This document shows, piece by piece, positions 6,459-13,087 of a DNA stretch of 21,558 nt. The notes below the pieces were generated by a model. It saw only the letters and a list, made by a program, of their open reading frames with translations. It was not told where the DNA came from and made no database searches. A program made the position numbers and the translations under genes. Numbering within the stretch: position 1 is the first letter of the stretch; every line of letters begins with the position of its first letter. The stretch comes from JBDRGC01 sp043818215 (lineage in GTDB: Bacteria; Chloroflexota; Anaerolineae; Anaerolineales; UBA11858), in assembly GCA_043818215.1 (NCBI GenBank), contig JBDRGC010000493.1, positions 1 through 21,558 on the forward strand. The letters run 5' to 3'.

Positions 6459-6517
6459 TAAGAGGACGGCGGGTTCAAAATGCGCCTACGACGCATTTTG
6501 AGCCCGCCGTCCTCTTA
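6459..6517. terminator. 26-bp inverted repeat between convergent units, possible bidirectional terminator
   Basis: Arms 6459-6484 and 6492-6517 are complementary over 26 bp with one G-T, around the loop CCTACGA. The element lies between the 6S-like RNA (+) and the end of the minus-strand small gene at 6556. On the minus strand it is followed by only a weak T-rich stretch, so it could be a terminator, a processing site or a repeat. Confidence 0.6.
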
Positions 6518-6555
6518 TTAGTTTAAATGGTGCTAATTGTAGATAGCCTGGTTTG

Positions 6556-6717
6556 TTATTCCGGGATGGTTCTATAATATGTGATCCGCTGTAGTTTGTT
6601 AAGCAGATGCTCACGCTCTTTATTATCTTTTGTTTCAGCTAACTTAATTTTCAGCTTGCGTACTTTTCGCACGCGGCGTTGACGTCTGCGAAGTTCTCGG
6701 ATCGTTGATGTTGTCAT
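6556..6717 (-). CDS. 53-residue very basic small protein
   Basis: Reads MTTSTIRELRRRQRRVRKVR, then KLKIKLAETKDNKE and LLNKLQRITYYRTIPE. The ATG at 6717-6715 overlaps the TGA of the upstream membrane-protein gene as ATGA, and AAAGGAG lies at good spacing inside the end of that gene. Both argue for a real, translationally coupled gene. Arg and Lys dominate the first half and the pattern is helical (likely coiled or amphipathic), which would suit nucleic-acid or ribosome binding or contact with membrane lipid headgroups. I do not recognise the family. Confidence 0.65.
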   Translation of the reverse strand: MTTSTIRELRRRQRRVRKVRKLKIKLAETKDNKEREHLLNKLQRITYYRTIPE

Positions 6718-7406
6718 TCGGTATTTCTCCTTTTCTCAATTTCGGGTCTGATAAGTAAATAAGCACCAACCATATTCATGCAAATCAGAACTATTAAATC
6801 ATACAATAAAAAGTCTAGTCCAGCTGGCCTCCCAATAAAATATTGAGATACGATGCTGACAAGGTGTAGCACGCCCATAAACAGAATCACTAAACCTAAA
6901 AGCTGTAACATGGTTATTTTCGGAGGCGTGGAGACTATAAAACGTAGTACACGCGGCAAATCTTTCATTTCAGACAACAGGCTGTAAGCCAGAGCCGCAA
7001 TCACACATCCAGCCAGGATAATGGCATAGACAAGAAACCGATCTGTTTCATAATCACGCTCGGCGAGTTTTACGATCACAATCCCGTATACGATGCCGAC
7101 GCCGATATAGTAGCCAATTGCACAGTAGCTAACAGCTTGAGTAATATTGCCTTTTGGTTCTGCTCTGTCGATTCCTCGTGTGCTTATTGTCGCAAAAGCG
7201 AGACTATATATATAAGCTATGCCTACAACTATTGCCTGGGTTTTAACTCCGTCCAAATCACCTTTGACGAAGAGTGTAAATAATAACAGTACACCGCATC
7301 CACCGACAAGTAGAAGAAAGAATAAATTTATGGCCGATATGACCCAATCCTTGCCAGACCACGGCTGAATGATTGGTGATACATTGGGGCTGGTACTGCT
7401 ACTCAT
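6714..7406 (-). CDS. Six-helix integral membrane protein of unknown function
   Basis: 230 residues with about six hydrophobic segments, near residues 23-45, 55-73, 90-111, 124-143, 164-188 and 197-220. The N-terminal tail is Ser/Pro-rich and polar and the C-terminus is charged (IRPEIEKRRNTE). No catalytic or transport motif is visible. The gene starts 93 bases after the end of rpoD on the same strand, and its stop overlaps the start of the 53-residue basic protein, so the two are probably made together. There is only a weak AGGA before the ATG. It is somewhat more AT-rich than its neighbours. Confidence 0.7.
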   Translation of the reverse strand: MSSSTSPNVSPIIQPWSGKDWVISAINLFFLLLVGGCGVLLLFTLFVKGDLDGVKTQAIVVGIAYIYSLAFATISTRGIDRAEPKGNITQAVSYCAIGYYIGVGIVYGIVIVKLAERDYETDRFLVYAIILAGCVIAALAYSLLSEMKDLPRVLRFIVSTPPKITMLQLLGLVILFMGVLHLVSIVSQYFIGRPAGLDFLLYDLIVLICMNMVGAYLLIRPEIEKRRNTE

Positions 7407-7499
7407 GTATATTTGTCCTATCCCTATTCCAGGTCAGAGATCATCGCGGGGCGATTTGTGAGGCGCTTTATCTTGCTATCATTTAGAGATGATCGTTCA

Positions 7500-8726
7500 T
7501 CAATCCAGGTATGGACGTAACGCCCTTTGGATATTGGGGGTGCGCAGGCGTCTGAGGGCCTGGGCTTCGATCTGGCGGACGCGCTCACGCGTGACGCCCA
7601 TTTTCCGCCCGACTTCGTTCAGCGTCAGGTATTGTCCATCTACGAGACCATATCGCAGTTGTAGTATGCGCGCTTCCCGCGGCGGGAGTATATCGAGCAC
7701 GCTTTCGAGATGCTCGTGCAGCAGGTTGTTGGCAGCAGTTATATCTGGCGTGGGTATGGTTTCATCTTCGATGAAGTCACCTAAAGTGTCGTCGTCTTCA
7801 TCGCCAATTGGCATCTGCAACGAAAGAGGGTAACGTGCCAATTTGATCATTTCCTCTATTTTTTTGGGAGGCACCTCCAGCGCTTCTGCAAGTTCTTCAA
7901 TATGTGGATCGCGGCTGAGTTTTTGTTTGAGTTGGTGCTGTGCTCGCAGCATCCTGCTGACCTGATCTCCCATGTGTACAGGAATGCGGATAGTGCGTCC
8001 CTGATCAGCGATGGCACGCGTCACGGCTTGCCGAATCCACCAGGTGGCATAGGTGCTGAATTTGAAGCCGCGCTTGTGATCGAATTTCTTAGCCGCGCGC
8101 ATCAAACCGATATTTCCTTCTTGGATAAGATCCAGGAAAGGAACGCCGCGTCCCATATATTTTTTGGCGACACTGATAACAAGGCGGGCATTGGCTTTGA
8201 TCAAGTGCTCTCGAGCAGCCCATCCCTCCTCGATCTGGCGTTGTATTTCTTGGCGTTCTCTGGGACTAATGTTTTCTTTAGCCAGACGTTCCCGGGCCAA
8301 GAGTCCCCGTTCCATGCACTTTGTGATCTCGACTTCCTCTTTGGGGGTGAGCAGGGGAACACGCCCGGCCTCTTTTAGATACAGGCCAACAGTATCTTTG
8401 GTATCGACATTGGCCAGGTAATCTTCCTGCTCGAAAATCAGGGGGATTTCATTGTCTTCTTCCTCTGCTTCCAGTTCCTCGTCGTCATCGGTGAGTTCAG
8501 GAACTTTTTCATCCTCCAGATAGAGAATGCCTGCGCTGAGCAGCGCAGCGAAGACTTCTTCCAGTTGAGTGATGCTTCGTTCTGATTCCGGGAAAATACT
8601 GGCAATATCATCAAGGGTCACATACCCCTTTTCACGGCCCAATTCAATCAGACTGGCAATGGGGTAGCCACTCTCACTCTGTTCTTCTATTACTTCCAAT
8701 AAGCGTTCGTTGATCTTCTGTGCCAT
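7500..8726 (-). CDS. rpoD: RNA polymerase sigma factor, sigma-70 family, RpoD/SigA type
   Basis: 408 residues, typical of a short primary sigma. Residues 1-75 resemble region 1.1, followed by an acidic linker (77-92). Region 1.2 is DTVGLYLKEAGRVPLLTPKE (111-130). Region 2 runs from about 175 to 255, with LIQEGNIGLMRAAKKFDHKR and the -10 reading and melting helix TYATWWIRQAVTRAIADQ. Region 3 follows. Region 4.2 near the C-terminus (LTLNEVGRKMGVTRERVRQI) contacts the -35 element. It directs RNA polymerase to housekeeping promoters. A full region 1.1-like part argues for the primary factor, but a close paralogue (group 2) cannot be excluded. There is no clear Shine-Dalgarno at the ATG. The 5' region is long and structured. 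Confidence 0.93.
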   Translation of the reverse strand: MAQKINERLLEVIEEQSESGYPIASLIELGREKGYVTLDDIASIFPESERSITQLEEVFAALLSAGILYLEDEKVPELTDDDEELEAEEEDNEIPLIFEQEDYLANVDTKDTVGLYLKEAGRVPLLTPKEEVEITKCMERGLLARERLAKENISPRERQEIQRQIEEGWAAREHLIKANARLVISVAKKYMGRGVPFLDLIQEGNIGLMRAAKKFDHKRGFKFSTYATWWIRQAVTRAIADQGRTIRIPVHMGDQVSRMLRAQHQLKQKLSRDPHIEELAEALEVPPKKIEEMIKLARYPLSLQMPIGDEDDDTLGDFIEDETIPTPDITAANNLLHEHLESVLDILPPREARILQLRYGLVDGQYLTLNEVGRKMGVTRERVRQIEAQALRRLRTPNIQRALRPYLD

Positions 8727-8830
8727 ATTTATACTTTACTCTGTACCTAATAATGCGGCGGAGCCGCAACCAAACCTGGTAATTGTCATTCCCCAAAAAT
8801 GACAGTTTAGCATCTGGTGGTGATTAGATA

Positions 8831-8979
8831 GTAAGTGATGACCAAATCACAAAATGCTCTAGTCGCTGACCGCGGCGGCGGGGACGCCGCCGGGAGTAAC
8901 TTCCAACTAGCCCGTCACTTACTTTTTTGCCACTACCCAGGCCTCTTTAGGATTTCAGGCGGTGAAGTCCTAGGGGTAG
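8831..8979 (-). promoter_or_regulatory. Highly structured region in the rpoD leader
   Basis: The gap between lpdA and rpoD (8727-9099) holds no convincing gene but folds strongly. GTAAGTGA (8831-8838) pairs with TCACTTAC (8915-8922), enclosing CTAGT/ACTAG (8859-8863/8906-8910) and CGGCGGCG/CGCCGCCG (8873-8892, GGGA loop on the plus strand). Beside it CTACCC/GGGTAG (8933-8938/8974-8979) encloses AGGATTTCA/TGAAGTCCT (8949-8957/8963-8971). On the minus strand this would be rpoD leader RNA. On the plus strand the first structure ends in TTTTTT (8923-8928), so an opposite-strand small RNA is possible. It matches no riboswitch class I could recall. Confidence 0.5.
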
Positions 8980-9026
8980 ATTCAAGGTGCCGTAAACGTA
9001 TTGTAAACACACCTTTGCATCCCATT

Positions 9027-9067
9027 CTTGACTATGCTACTTGTTAGCATTATAGCATACAGGTCAA
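9027..9067 (-). promoter_or_regulatory. Probable rpoD promoter within an inverted repeat
   Basis: On the minus strand TG-c-TATAAT (TATAAT at 9054-9049) is an extended -10 without a good -35, giving a start near 9042 and a leader of roughly 315 bases. It lies in a partial inverted repeat (CTTGAC-TATGCTA at 9027-9039; TAGCATA-GTCAAG at 9053-9067), which could be an operator. On the plus strand the same DNA has TTGACT-17 bp-TATAGC (9028-9056), so transcription the other way is conceivable. Confidence 0.5.
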
Positions 9068-9099
9068 GCCCAATAAAGGATGGACGGTTGCATGTATTC

Positions 9100-10497
9100 C
9101 TAGATATGGATAGCGGTTCCTTCGATATTGTGTGCCGCTTCCATGATGACTTCGCTCAACGTGGGGTGGGCGTGGACGTTCCGGGCGATACCCGCTGGGG
9201 TTAATCCTGTCATTTGCGCCAGAGTCAACTCGGGGAGCAATTCGGTCACTTCGGGACCAATTAGATGTGCCCCCAGGATTTTCCCGCTTTGCGCGTCGGT
9301 GACGATTTTAGCCCAGCCGGCATAATCACCCAACCCCAGGGCTTTGCCGTTGGCCTGGAAAGGAAACTTACCAACCTTGATATCGTACCCGCGTGCTCTG
9401 GCCTGTACCTCAGTGATACCGAAGGACGCGATTTGAGGCTGGCAGTAAGTGGCCCGGGGCATCATTTCGTAATTCAGGATAGTGGTCTCTACGCCGGCGA
9501 TGTTCTCTGCACACACAATACCCTGGGCTGATCCCACATGGGCCAACATCATTTTAGCAGTCACGTCGCCGATAGCCCAAATGCCGGGGATATTGGTAGC
9601 CATGCGCGCGTCGATTTCGATAGCGCCGCTGTTGGCTAATTCGACGCCAACTTCATCGAGGCCAATACCCTTTGTGGCAGGCTTGAAACTAGTAGCCAGC
9701 AAAACTTGCTCGGCTTCCAGTACTTTCTCTTCACCGTCAGCAATAGCTCTGACCTTGACAACAGCATCCGTTGTTTCGATGGCCTCAACACGATGGTTGG
9801 TGAGTATTTCGATTTTGCGTTTGGTGAGGGCTTTTGCCAATTCTACACTAATTTCTTCATCCTCGTTGGGAACGATGCGGGGAAGCATCTCTACGATACT
9901 AACTTTCACGCCATAAGATTCCCAAATTGTGGCAAACTCCACGCCAATTGCGCCAGAGCCGACGATGATTACGGACTTGGGCAGCTTGTTTTGCAAGATA
10001 GCTTCCCGATACGTGACCACTTTTTCGCCATCCATTTTTACACCCGGAAGGATGATGGGGCTTGCCCCGGTCGCTATGATGATATTTGCGGCTTTTAGCT
10101 CGGTGGCCTGTCCATCGGCATTGGTCACAATTAGTACCTCACGCGCGGTCAATTTAGCTGTACCCATATAAACATCGATATTGTTCTTTTTCATCAAGAA
10201 ACCTACCCCGCGAGTCAGTCGCTCTGAGACTTGGCGGCTGCGCTTGACAGCCTTGCCGTAGTCCAGTTGCAGGTTTTCGAACGAGAATCCGAATTCCAGG
10301 CCGCGGTTACATAGGAGGTGGGCAACCTCGGCATTCTTGAGAAGAGCTTTAGAGGGAATACACCCTACATTCAGACAAACGCCGCCAAGCCACTCTTTAT
10401 CGAGTATCGCGGTTTTTAGCCCTAATTGTGACGCACGGATGGCGGCGACATAACCCGCCGGCCCAGCCCCAATCACAATAATATCGTAGTTGCTCAT
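9100..10497 (-). CDS. lpdA: Dihydrolipoamide dehydrogenase (E3)
   Basis: FAD enzyme that reoxidises dihydrolipoyl groups of 2-oxoacid dehydrogenase or glycine cleavage complexes with NAD+. 465 residues, the normal length. The N-terminal FAD-binding Rossmann motif is IIVIGAGPAGYVAA. The redox disulfide is GGVCLNVGCIPSK (Cys41, Cys46). The NAD-binding motif is VIIVGSGAIGVEFA, the second FAD motif IWAIGDVT, and the C-terminal catalytic pair is HAHPTLSE (His444, Glu449). AAGGAG lies 6 bases before the ATG. No E1 or E2 genes are in the window, so the complex served cannot be told. A 17-bp inverted repeat lies in its leader. Confidence 0.95.
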   Translation of the reverse strand: MSNYDIIVIGAGPAGYVAAIRASQLGLKTAILDKEWLGGVCLNVGCIPSKALLKNAEVAHLLCNRGLEFGFSFENLQLDYGKAVKRSRQVSERLTRGVGFLMKKNNIDVYMGTAKLTAREVLIVTNADGQATELKAANIIIATGASPIILPGVKMDGEKVVTYREAILQNKLPKSVIIVGSGAIGVEFATIWESYGVKVSIVEMLPRIVPNEDEEISVELAKALTKRKIEILTNHRVEAIETTDAVVKVRAIADGEEKVLEAEQVLLATSFKPATKGIGLDEVGVELANSGAIEIDARMATNIPGIWAIGDVTAKMMLAHVGSAQGIVCAENIAGVETTILNYEMMPRATYCQPQIASFGITEVQARARGYDIKVGKFPFQANGKALGLGDYAGWAKIVTDAQSGKILGAHLIGPEVTELLPELTLAQMTGLTPAGIARNVHAHPTLSEVIMEAAHNIEGTAIHI

Positions 10498-10523
10498 CCG
10501 TTCTCCTTATGAAAGTGTCGCGC

Positions 10524-10572
10524 ATAGGGACGGGGTTCGCTATGCTGCTCTTTCGGCGAACCCCGTCCCTAT
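10524..10572. repeat. 17-bp perfect inverted repeat upstream of lpdA
   Basis: ATAGGGACGGGGTTCGC (10524-10540) and its exact complement (10556-10572) flank a 15-base spacer. It begins 27 bases upstream of the lpdA ATG, so it is probably transcribed in the leader. It may be a dispersed palindrome or a regulatory hairpin; there is no T-run on the lpdA side. Confidence 0.7.
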
Positions 10573-10627
10573 TGGTTGTCATTCGATTTAATGGGATTGT
10601 ACCATCTTTTTTTGAAGGGTGTAGGGG

Positions 10628-10770
10628 TTAGTAATAAGGTGGGCGCGCCAATTTCAGGATGCACTGTTAATCCCGCTCCGAGAGCTGCAATTGGCTCTTC
10701 GCCGCGCGGATCAGATTCTGCCCAGCTTCATCCAGTTCGCAATAATAACGTATTGTTGCCAAGCATAAAT
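10628..10770 (-). pseudogene. Remnant 1 of a comM/yifB (Mg-chelatase-like ATPase) gene
   Basis: The minus strand reads CLATIRYYCELDEAGQNLIR, then AAKSQLQLSERD, a stop, and CILKLAR. This matches what I recall of the C-terminal part of ComM/YifB proteins (..CELDEAGQ.L.RAAM.QLQLSAR..HR.LKLARTIADL..). Only about 45 codons survive and they include stops. A second piece of the same region lies beyond the rhlE gene at 12308-12530, sharing the CCGCTCCGAGAGCT stretch. The gap 10498-10976 otherwise holds the lpdA and rhlE promoters. Confidence 0.6.
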
Positions 10771-10804
10771 CATCATGCGACATCACCCCTTTCTCAAAAG
10801 GGAT

Positions 10805-10810
10805 ATTATA
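10805..10810 (-). promoter_or_regulatory. -10-like TATAAT pointing towards lpdA
   Basis: TATAAT on the minus strand without a clear -35. If it is the lpdA promoter, the transcript includes the comM remnant and has a leader of about 300 bases. Confidence 0.25.
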
Positions 10811-10836
10811 CTTTACGCTAACACGCTTTTATTTCC

Positions 10837-10865
10837 TTGACAGCCCTTTGACTATCGGTTATCGT
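10837..10865 (+). promoter_or_regulatory. Promoter of the rhlE-type helicase gene
   Basis: TTGACA (10837-10842), 17 bp, TATCGT (10860-10865). The predicted start is near 10872, giving a leader of about 105 bases; long leaders are common for cold-inducible helicases, but no cold-shock element was recognised. Confidence 0.6.
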
Positions 10866-10976
10866 ATCGAACTTATTCGATTTAGTAGTTCAGCAGTCGT
10901 TGCCTCTGTTATTCCCTTGAGCATCCGCTCGATCCCCTTTTGACATCCGCCTGACTTCTGAAGAAAAGGACGATTT

Positions 10977-12233
10977 GTGAGCTTCAACCAATTCAATCTA
11001 GATGCTCGCCTGCAGGCGGGCATCAAACGCGCGGGCTATAGCACGCCAACGCCCATTCAAATACAGGCTATCCCTGCCGCACTGGCTGGTCGGGATTTGA
11101 TCGGTACCGCCCAGACGGGAACCGGCAAAACGGCTGCCTTCGTGCTACCCATTCTGCACAAACTGCTCAACGGCTCGCCCAAACAGACGCGCGCCCTGAT
11201 CGTTACCCCCACACGCGAACTCGCCGAACAAATCCACCAGGCCGTCCGCGAACTGTCTGTCGGAACCCACCTGCGCAGCGCGACTATTTATGGCGGCGTT
11301 GGCGCAACCCCGCAAATTCAGGCTCTTCAAAATGGTGTCGAGATCATCGTCGCCTGCCCCGGTCGTCTGCTCGATCTGGTTGCCAAGGGACATGCCCGTC
11401 TCAACCGAGTCGAAGTCTTGGTACTCGATGAGGCCGATCGCATGTTCGATATGGGCTTTCTGCCCGACGTGCGCCGCATCATCAAAGCTGTTCCAGGTCA
11501 ACGCCAAACCATGCTCTTTTCAGCCACCTTCCCGCTTGAAGTAGAAAATTTGGCTAAGCAGTCGCTCAAACAACCGCAGCGTATCATGCTTGGTCTTAGT
11601 CGTCCTGTGCATACTGTCTCACATGCACTTTATCCTGTGCCGCAGCACCTGAAACGCGGCCTTTTGCTAGCGCTGCTCAAAAAGACCGATACCGATTCGG
11701 TGCTGATCTTCACCCGCACCAAGCATCGCGCCCGTCGTTTGCAACACCAGATCGGCAACGCTGGCTACAAAGTTACCAGCCTGCACAGCAACCGCACGCA
11801 AGGTCAACGTCAAGCGGCGCTCCAAGGCTTCAAGAACGGGCAATTCCAAATCATGGTCGCCACCGATATTGCCGCGCGCGGTCTGGACGTGGACAGAATT
11901 TCACACGTCATCAACTTTGACATGCCAGATACCGCCGACGCCTATATCCATCGCATCGGGCGCACTGGACGCGCAGAGCGCACTGGCGACGCCTTCACCC
12001 TGGCCACCCCGGATGACGACGATATGATCCGCAAGCTGGAAAAGATCATGAAACACAAGCTGGAGCGTCAGACGATAAAGGGATTTGATTACACGGCTCC
12101 CTCTCCACCTCGGCCTGCTCCCGTACCGCTCGGAGCAAAGCGTTCCCCGGCTTTGACACCGCGCGAAGCATACCCCCATCACTTACACAGGCAAAATGCG
12201 CAGGCGCGCCATAAATCACAGAAACGATCCTGA
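10977..12233 (+). CDS. rhlE: DEAD-box RNA helicase, RhlE family
   Basis: ATP-dependent RNA unwinding in RNA decay, ribosome assembly or cold adaptation. 418 residues. Q motif PTPIQIQAIP (24-33), motif I AQTGTGKT (45-52), PTRELAEQ, DEAD (151-154), SAT (182-184), then the second RecA domain with IFTRTKHRARRL, ATDIAARGLDV and YIHRIGRTGRAERTG. A Pro- and Arg-rich basic tail of about 50 residues follows, as in many RhlE proteins, probably an RNA contact. The start is GTG at 10977 with AAAGGA about 7 bases before. It stands alone with its own promoter and terminator, flanked on both sides by comM-like remnants. Confidence 0.93.
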   Translation: MSFNQFNLDARLQAGIKRAGYSTPTPIQIQAIPAALAGRDLIGTAQTGTGKTAAFVLPILHKLLNGSPKQTRALIVTPTRELAEQIHQAVRELSVGTHLRSATIYGGVGATPQIQALQNGVEIIVACPGRLLDLVAKGHARLNRVEVLVLDEADRMFDMGFLPDVRRIIKAVPGQRQTMLFSATFPLEVENLAKQSLKQPQRIMLGLSRPVHTVSHALYPVPQHLKRGLLLALLKKTDTDSVLIFTRTKHRARRLQHQIGNAGYKVTSLHSNRTQGQRQAALQGFKNGQFQIMVATDIAARGLDVDRISHVINFDMPDTADAYIHRIGRTGRAERTGDAFTLATPDDDDMIRKLEKIMKHKLERQTIKGFDYTAPSPPRPAPVPLGAKRSPALTPREAYPHHLHRQNAQARHKSQKRS

Positions 12234-12241
12234 GAGCAGAG

Positions 12242-12287
12242 AAAGCGCGTGCATTTCACTTAGGAATGCACGCGCTTTTTGTTTTTT
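12242..12287 (+). terminator. Intrinsic terminator of rhlE
   Basis: AAAGCGCGTGCATT (12242-12255) pairs perfectly with 12265-12278, loop of 9, followed by TTGTTTTTT. It begins 8 bases after the stop codon. Confidence 0.93.
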
Positions 12288-12307
12288 ACACCATCATCCC
12301 CTTCAAG

Positions 12308-12530
12308 CTATACTACAACGCTTCGCCATTGTTCAGACTGGATGCTTTCTTCCCTCGCTAAATCCGCGCTTGTGAACGCCAGTTTCAGGGTGCGATGACA
12401 TCGTGCTGTGCATAAGCCCGCTCCGAGAGCTATGACTGTCTCATCGCTGTGCAGACAAGATTCTGTCCGGCTTCGTCCACCCGCAGCATCGCCAGGGCTT
12501 CGGCGGTGACATCCGGGCCGCGGGGAATTT
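12308..12530 (-). pseudogene. Remnant 2 of a comM/yifB gene, C-terminal part
   Basis: Read on the minus strand in two frames: GPDVTAEALAMLRVDEAGQN with LVCTAMRQS, then after a shift HRTLKLAFTSADLAREESIQ and SEQWRSVVV to a stop at 12308. This follows the end of ComM/YifB (DEAGQ.L..AM..; HR.LKLARTIADLAG...I...H.AEA.QYR) closely enough to be a decayed copy. It overlaps the same protein region as the remnant at 10628-10770, so there were two copies, or one duplicated around rhlE. Confidence 0.6.
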
Positions 12531-12611
12531 GATGAAAGGATAGGTCTGCGCTATCAGGCCAGGGTAGGGCATATACAGAAGTTGGGGGAGCACAGTAAAG
12601 CAATCACACAT

Positions 12612-12692
12612 TTACCCAAAGGGCACGATGCGCAATGTATTGATCGCTCGAAGCGTACGCCTCAGAAATTTTTTCGCGTTAGTCATTTCCAT
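12612..12692 (-). CDS. Possible 26-residue basic peptide or gene-start remnant
   Basis: The minus strand reads MEMTNAKKFLRRTLRAINTL then RIVPFG and a stop, with GAGAGGAGA directly before the ATG, a good ribosome binding site. The peptide is basic and amphipathic. It may be a small gene or the surviving start of a lost one. No family recognised. Confidence 0.3.
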   Translation of the reverse strand: MEMTNAKKFLRRTLRAINTLRIVPFG

Positions 12693-12776
12693 TCTCCTCT
12701 CGTTTATTTGGAATGCCAAACACATCATAAGCCAGGAGTTGCGGTGGAGCAACGAGTACGAGTGGTTAAATTGCGA

Positions 12777-12782
12777 TATAAT
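12777..12782 (+). promoter_or_regulatory. -10-like TATAAT before the repeat block
   Basis: TATAAT without a good -35, at the only promoter-like site in the 800 bases before the spermidine-synthase-like gene at 13088. If used, the transcript would pass through all repeats at 12786-13087. Confidence 0.25.
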
Positions 12783-12785
12783 CTG

Positions 12786-12835
12786 CGGACCGATGACCTA
12801 TGGCCGATGACCGATGACCGATGACCGCCGACCGA
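12786..12835. repeat. Heptamer tandem array (GATGACC)
   Basis: About six units of a 7-bp motif GATGACC with variants (TATGGCC, GCCGACC). One of several short arrays in this window with unrelated unit sequences. Confidence 0.8.
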
Positions 12836-12836
12836 C

Positions 12837-12945
12837 ATCGAATGAATTCGATGCTGCTACGAGAAACCTGCTAAAGCAGGTTCAGGACGTGCTGTAACAT
12901 GCTTTAGCATGTTTCCAATACCAAACCCCGAATTCATTCGGGGGG
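12837..12945. repeat. Compound palindromic repeat (REP/MITE-like)
   Basis: Four hairpins in a row: CGAAT/ATTCG (12839-12850), AACCTGCT/AGCAGGTT (12865-12882), AACATGCT/AGCATGTT (12896-12913) and CCCCGAAT/ATTCGGGG (12926-12943). The outer two share the GAATGAATTC/GAATTCATTC core in inverted sense, so the whole block is roughly palindromic. It resembles REP-type elements mobilised by Y1 transposases. No transposase gene is nearby. Confidence 0.65.
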
Positions 12946-12965
12946 CTGATTTGATCGTTTACTTG

Positions 12966-13087
12966 TTGTCTCCCCAACTCGCCGACTCGCCGACCCGCTG
13001 ACACGATGACTCGCCCACTCGCTGACTCGCTGACTCGCCGACTCGCCCACTGAACACTGATGACTGAACACTGAATACTGAAAACTG
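12966..13087. repeat. Octamer-type tandem array (ACTCGCYG then ACTGAANA) touching the next start codon
   Basis: A degenerate array of ACTCGCCG/ACTCGCTG units up to about 13050 changes into ACTGAACACTGATG-type units. The final unit, ACTGATGACC, contains the ATG of the gene at 13088. Confidence 0.8.

Noticed and set aside
8835..9047. Plus-strand 70-codon ORF in the rpoD leader
   Set aside because: It reads through strong hairpins and the promoter region and has no ribosome binding site; the composition reflects structure, not coding.
10576..10821. Plus-strand 81-codon ORF upstream of rhlE
   Set aside because: It lies opposite the comM-like remnant, whose minus-strand reading gives recognisable protein sequence.
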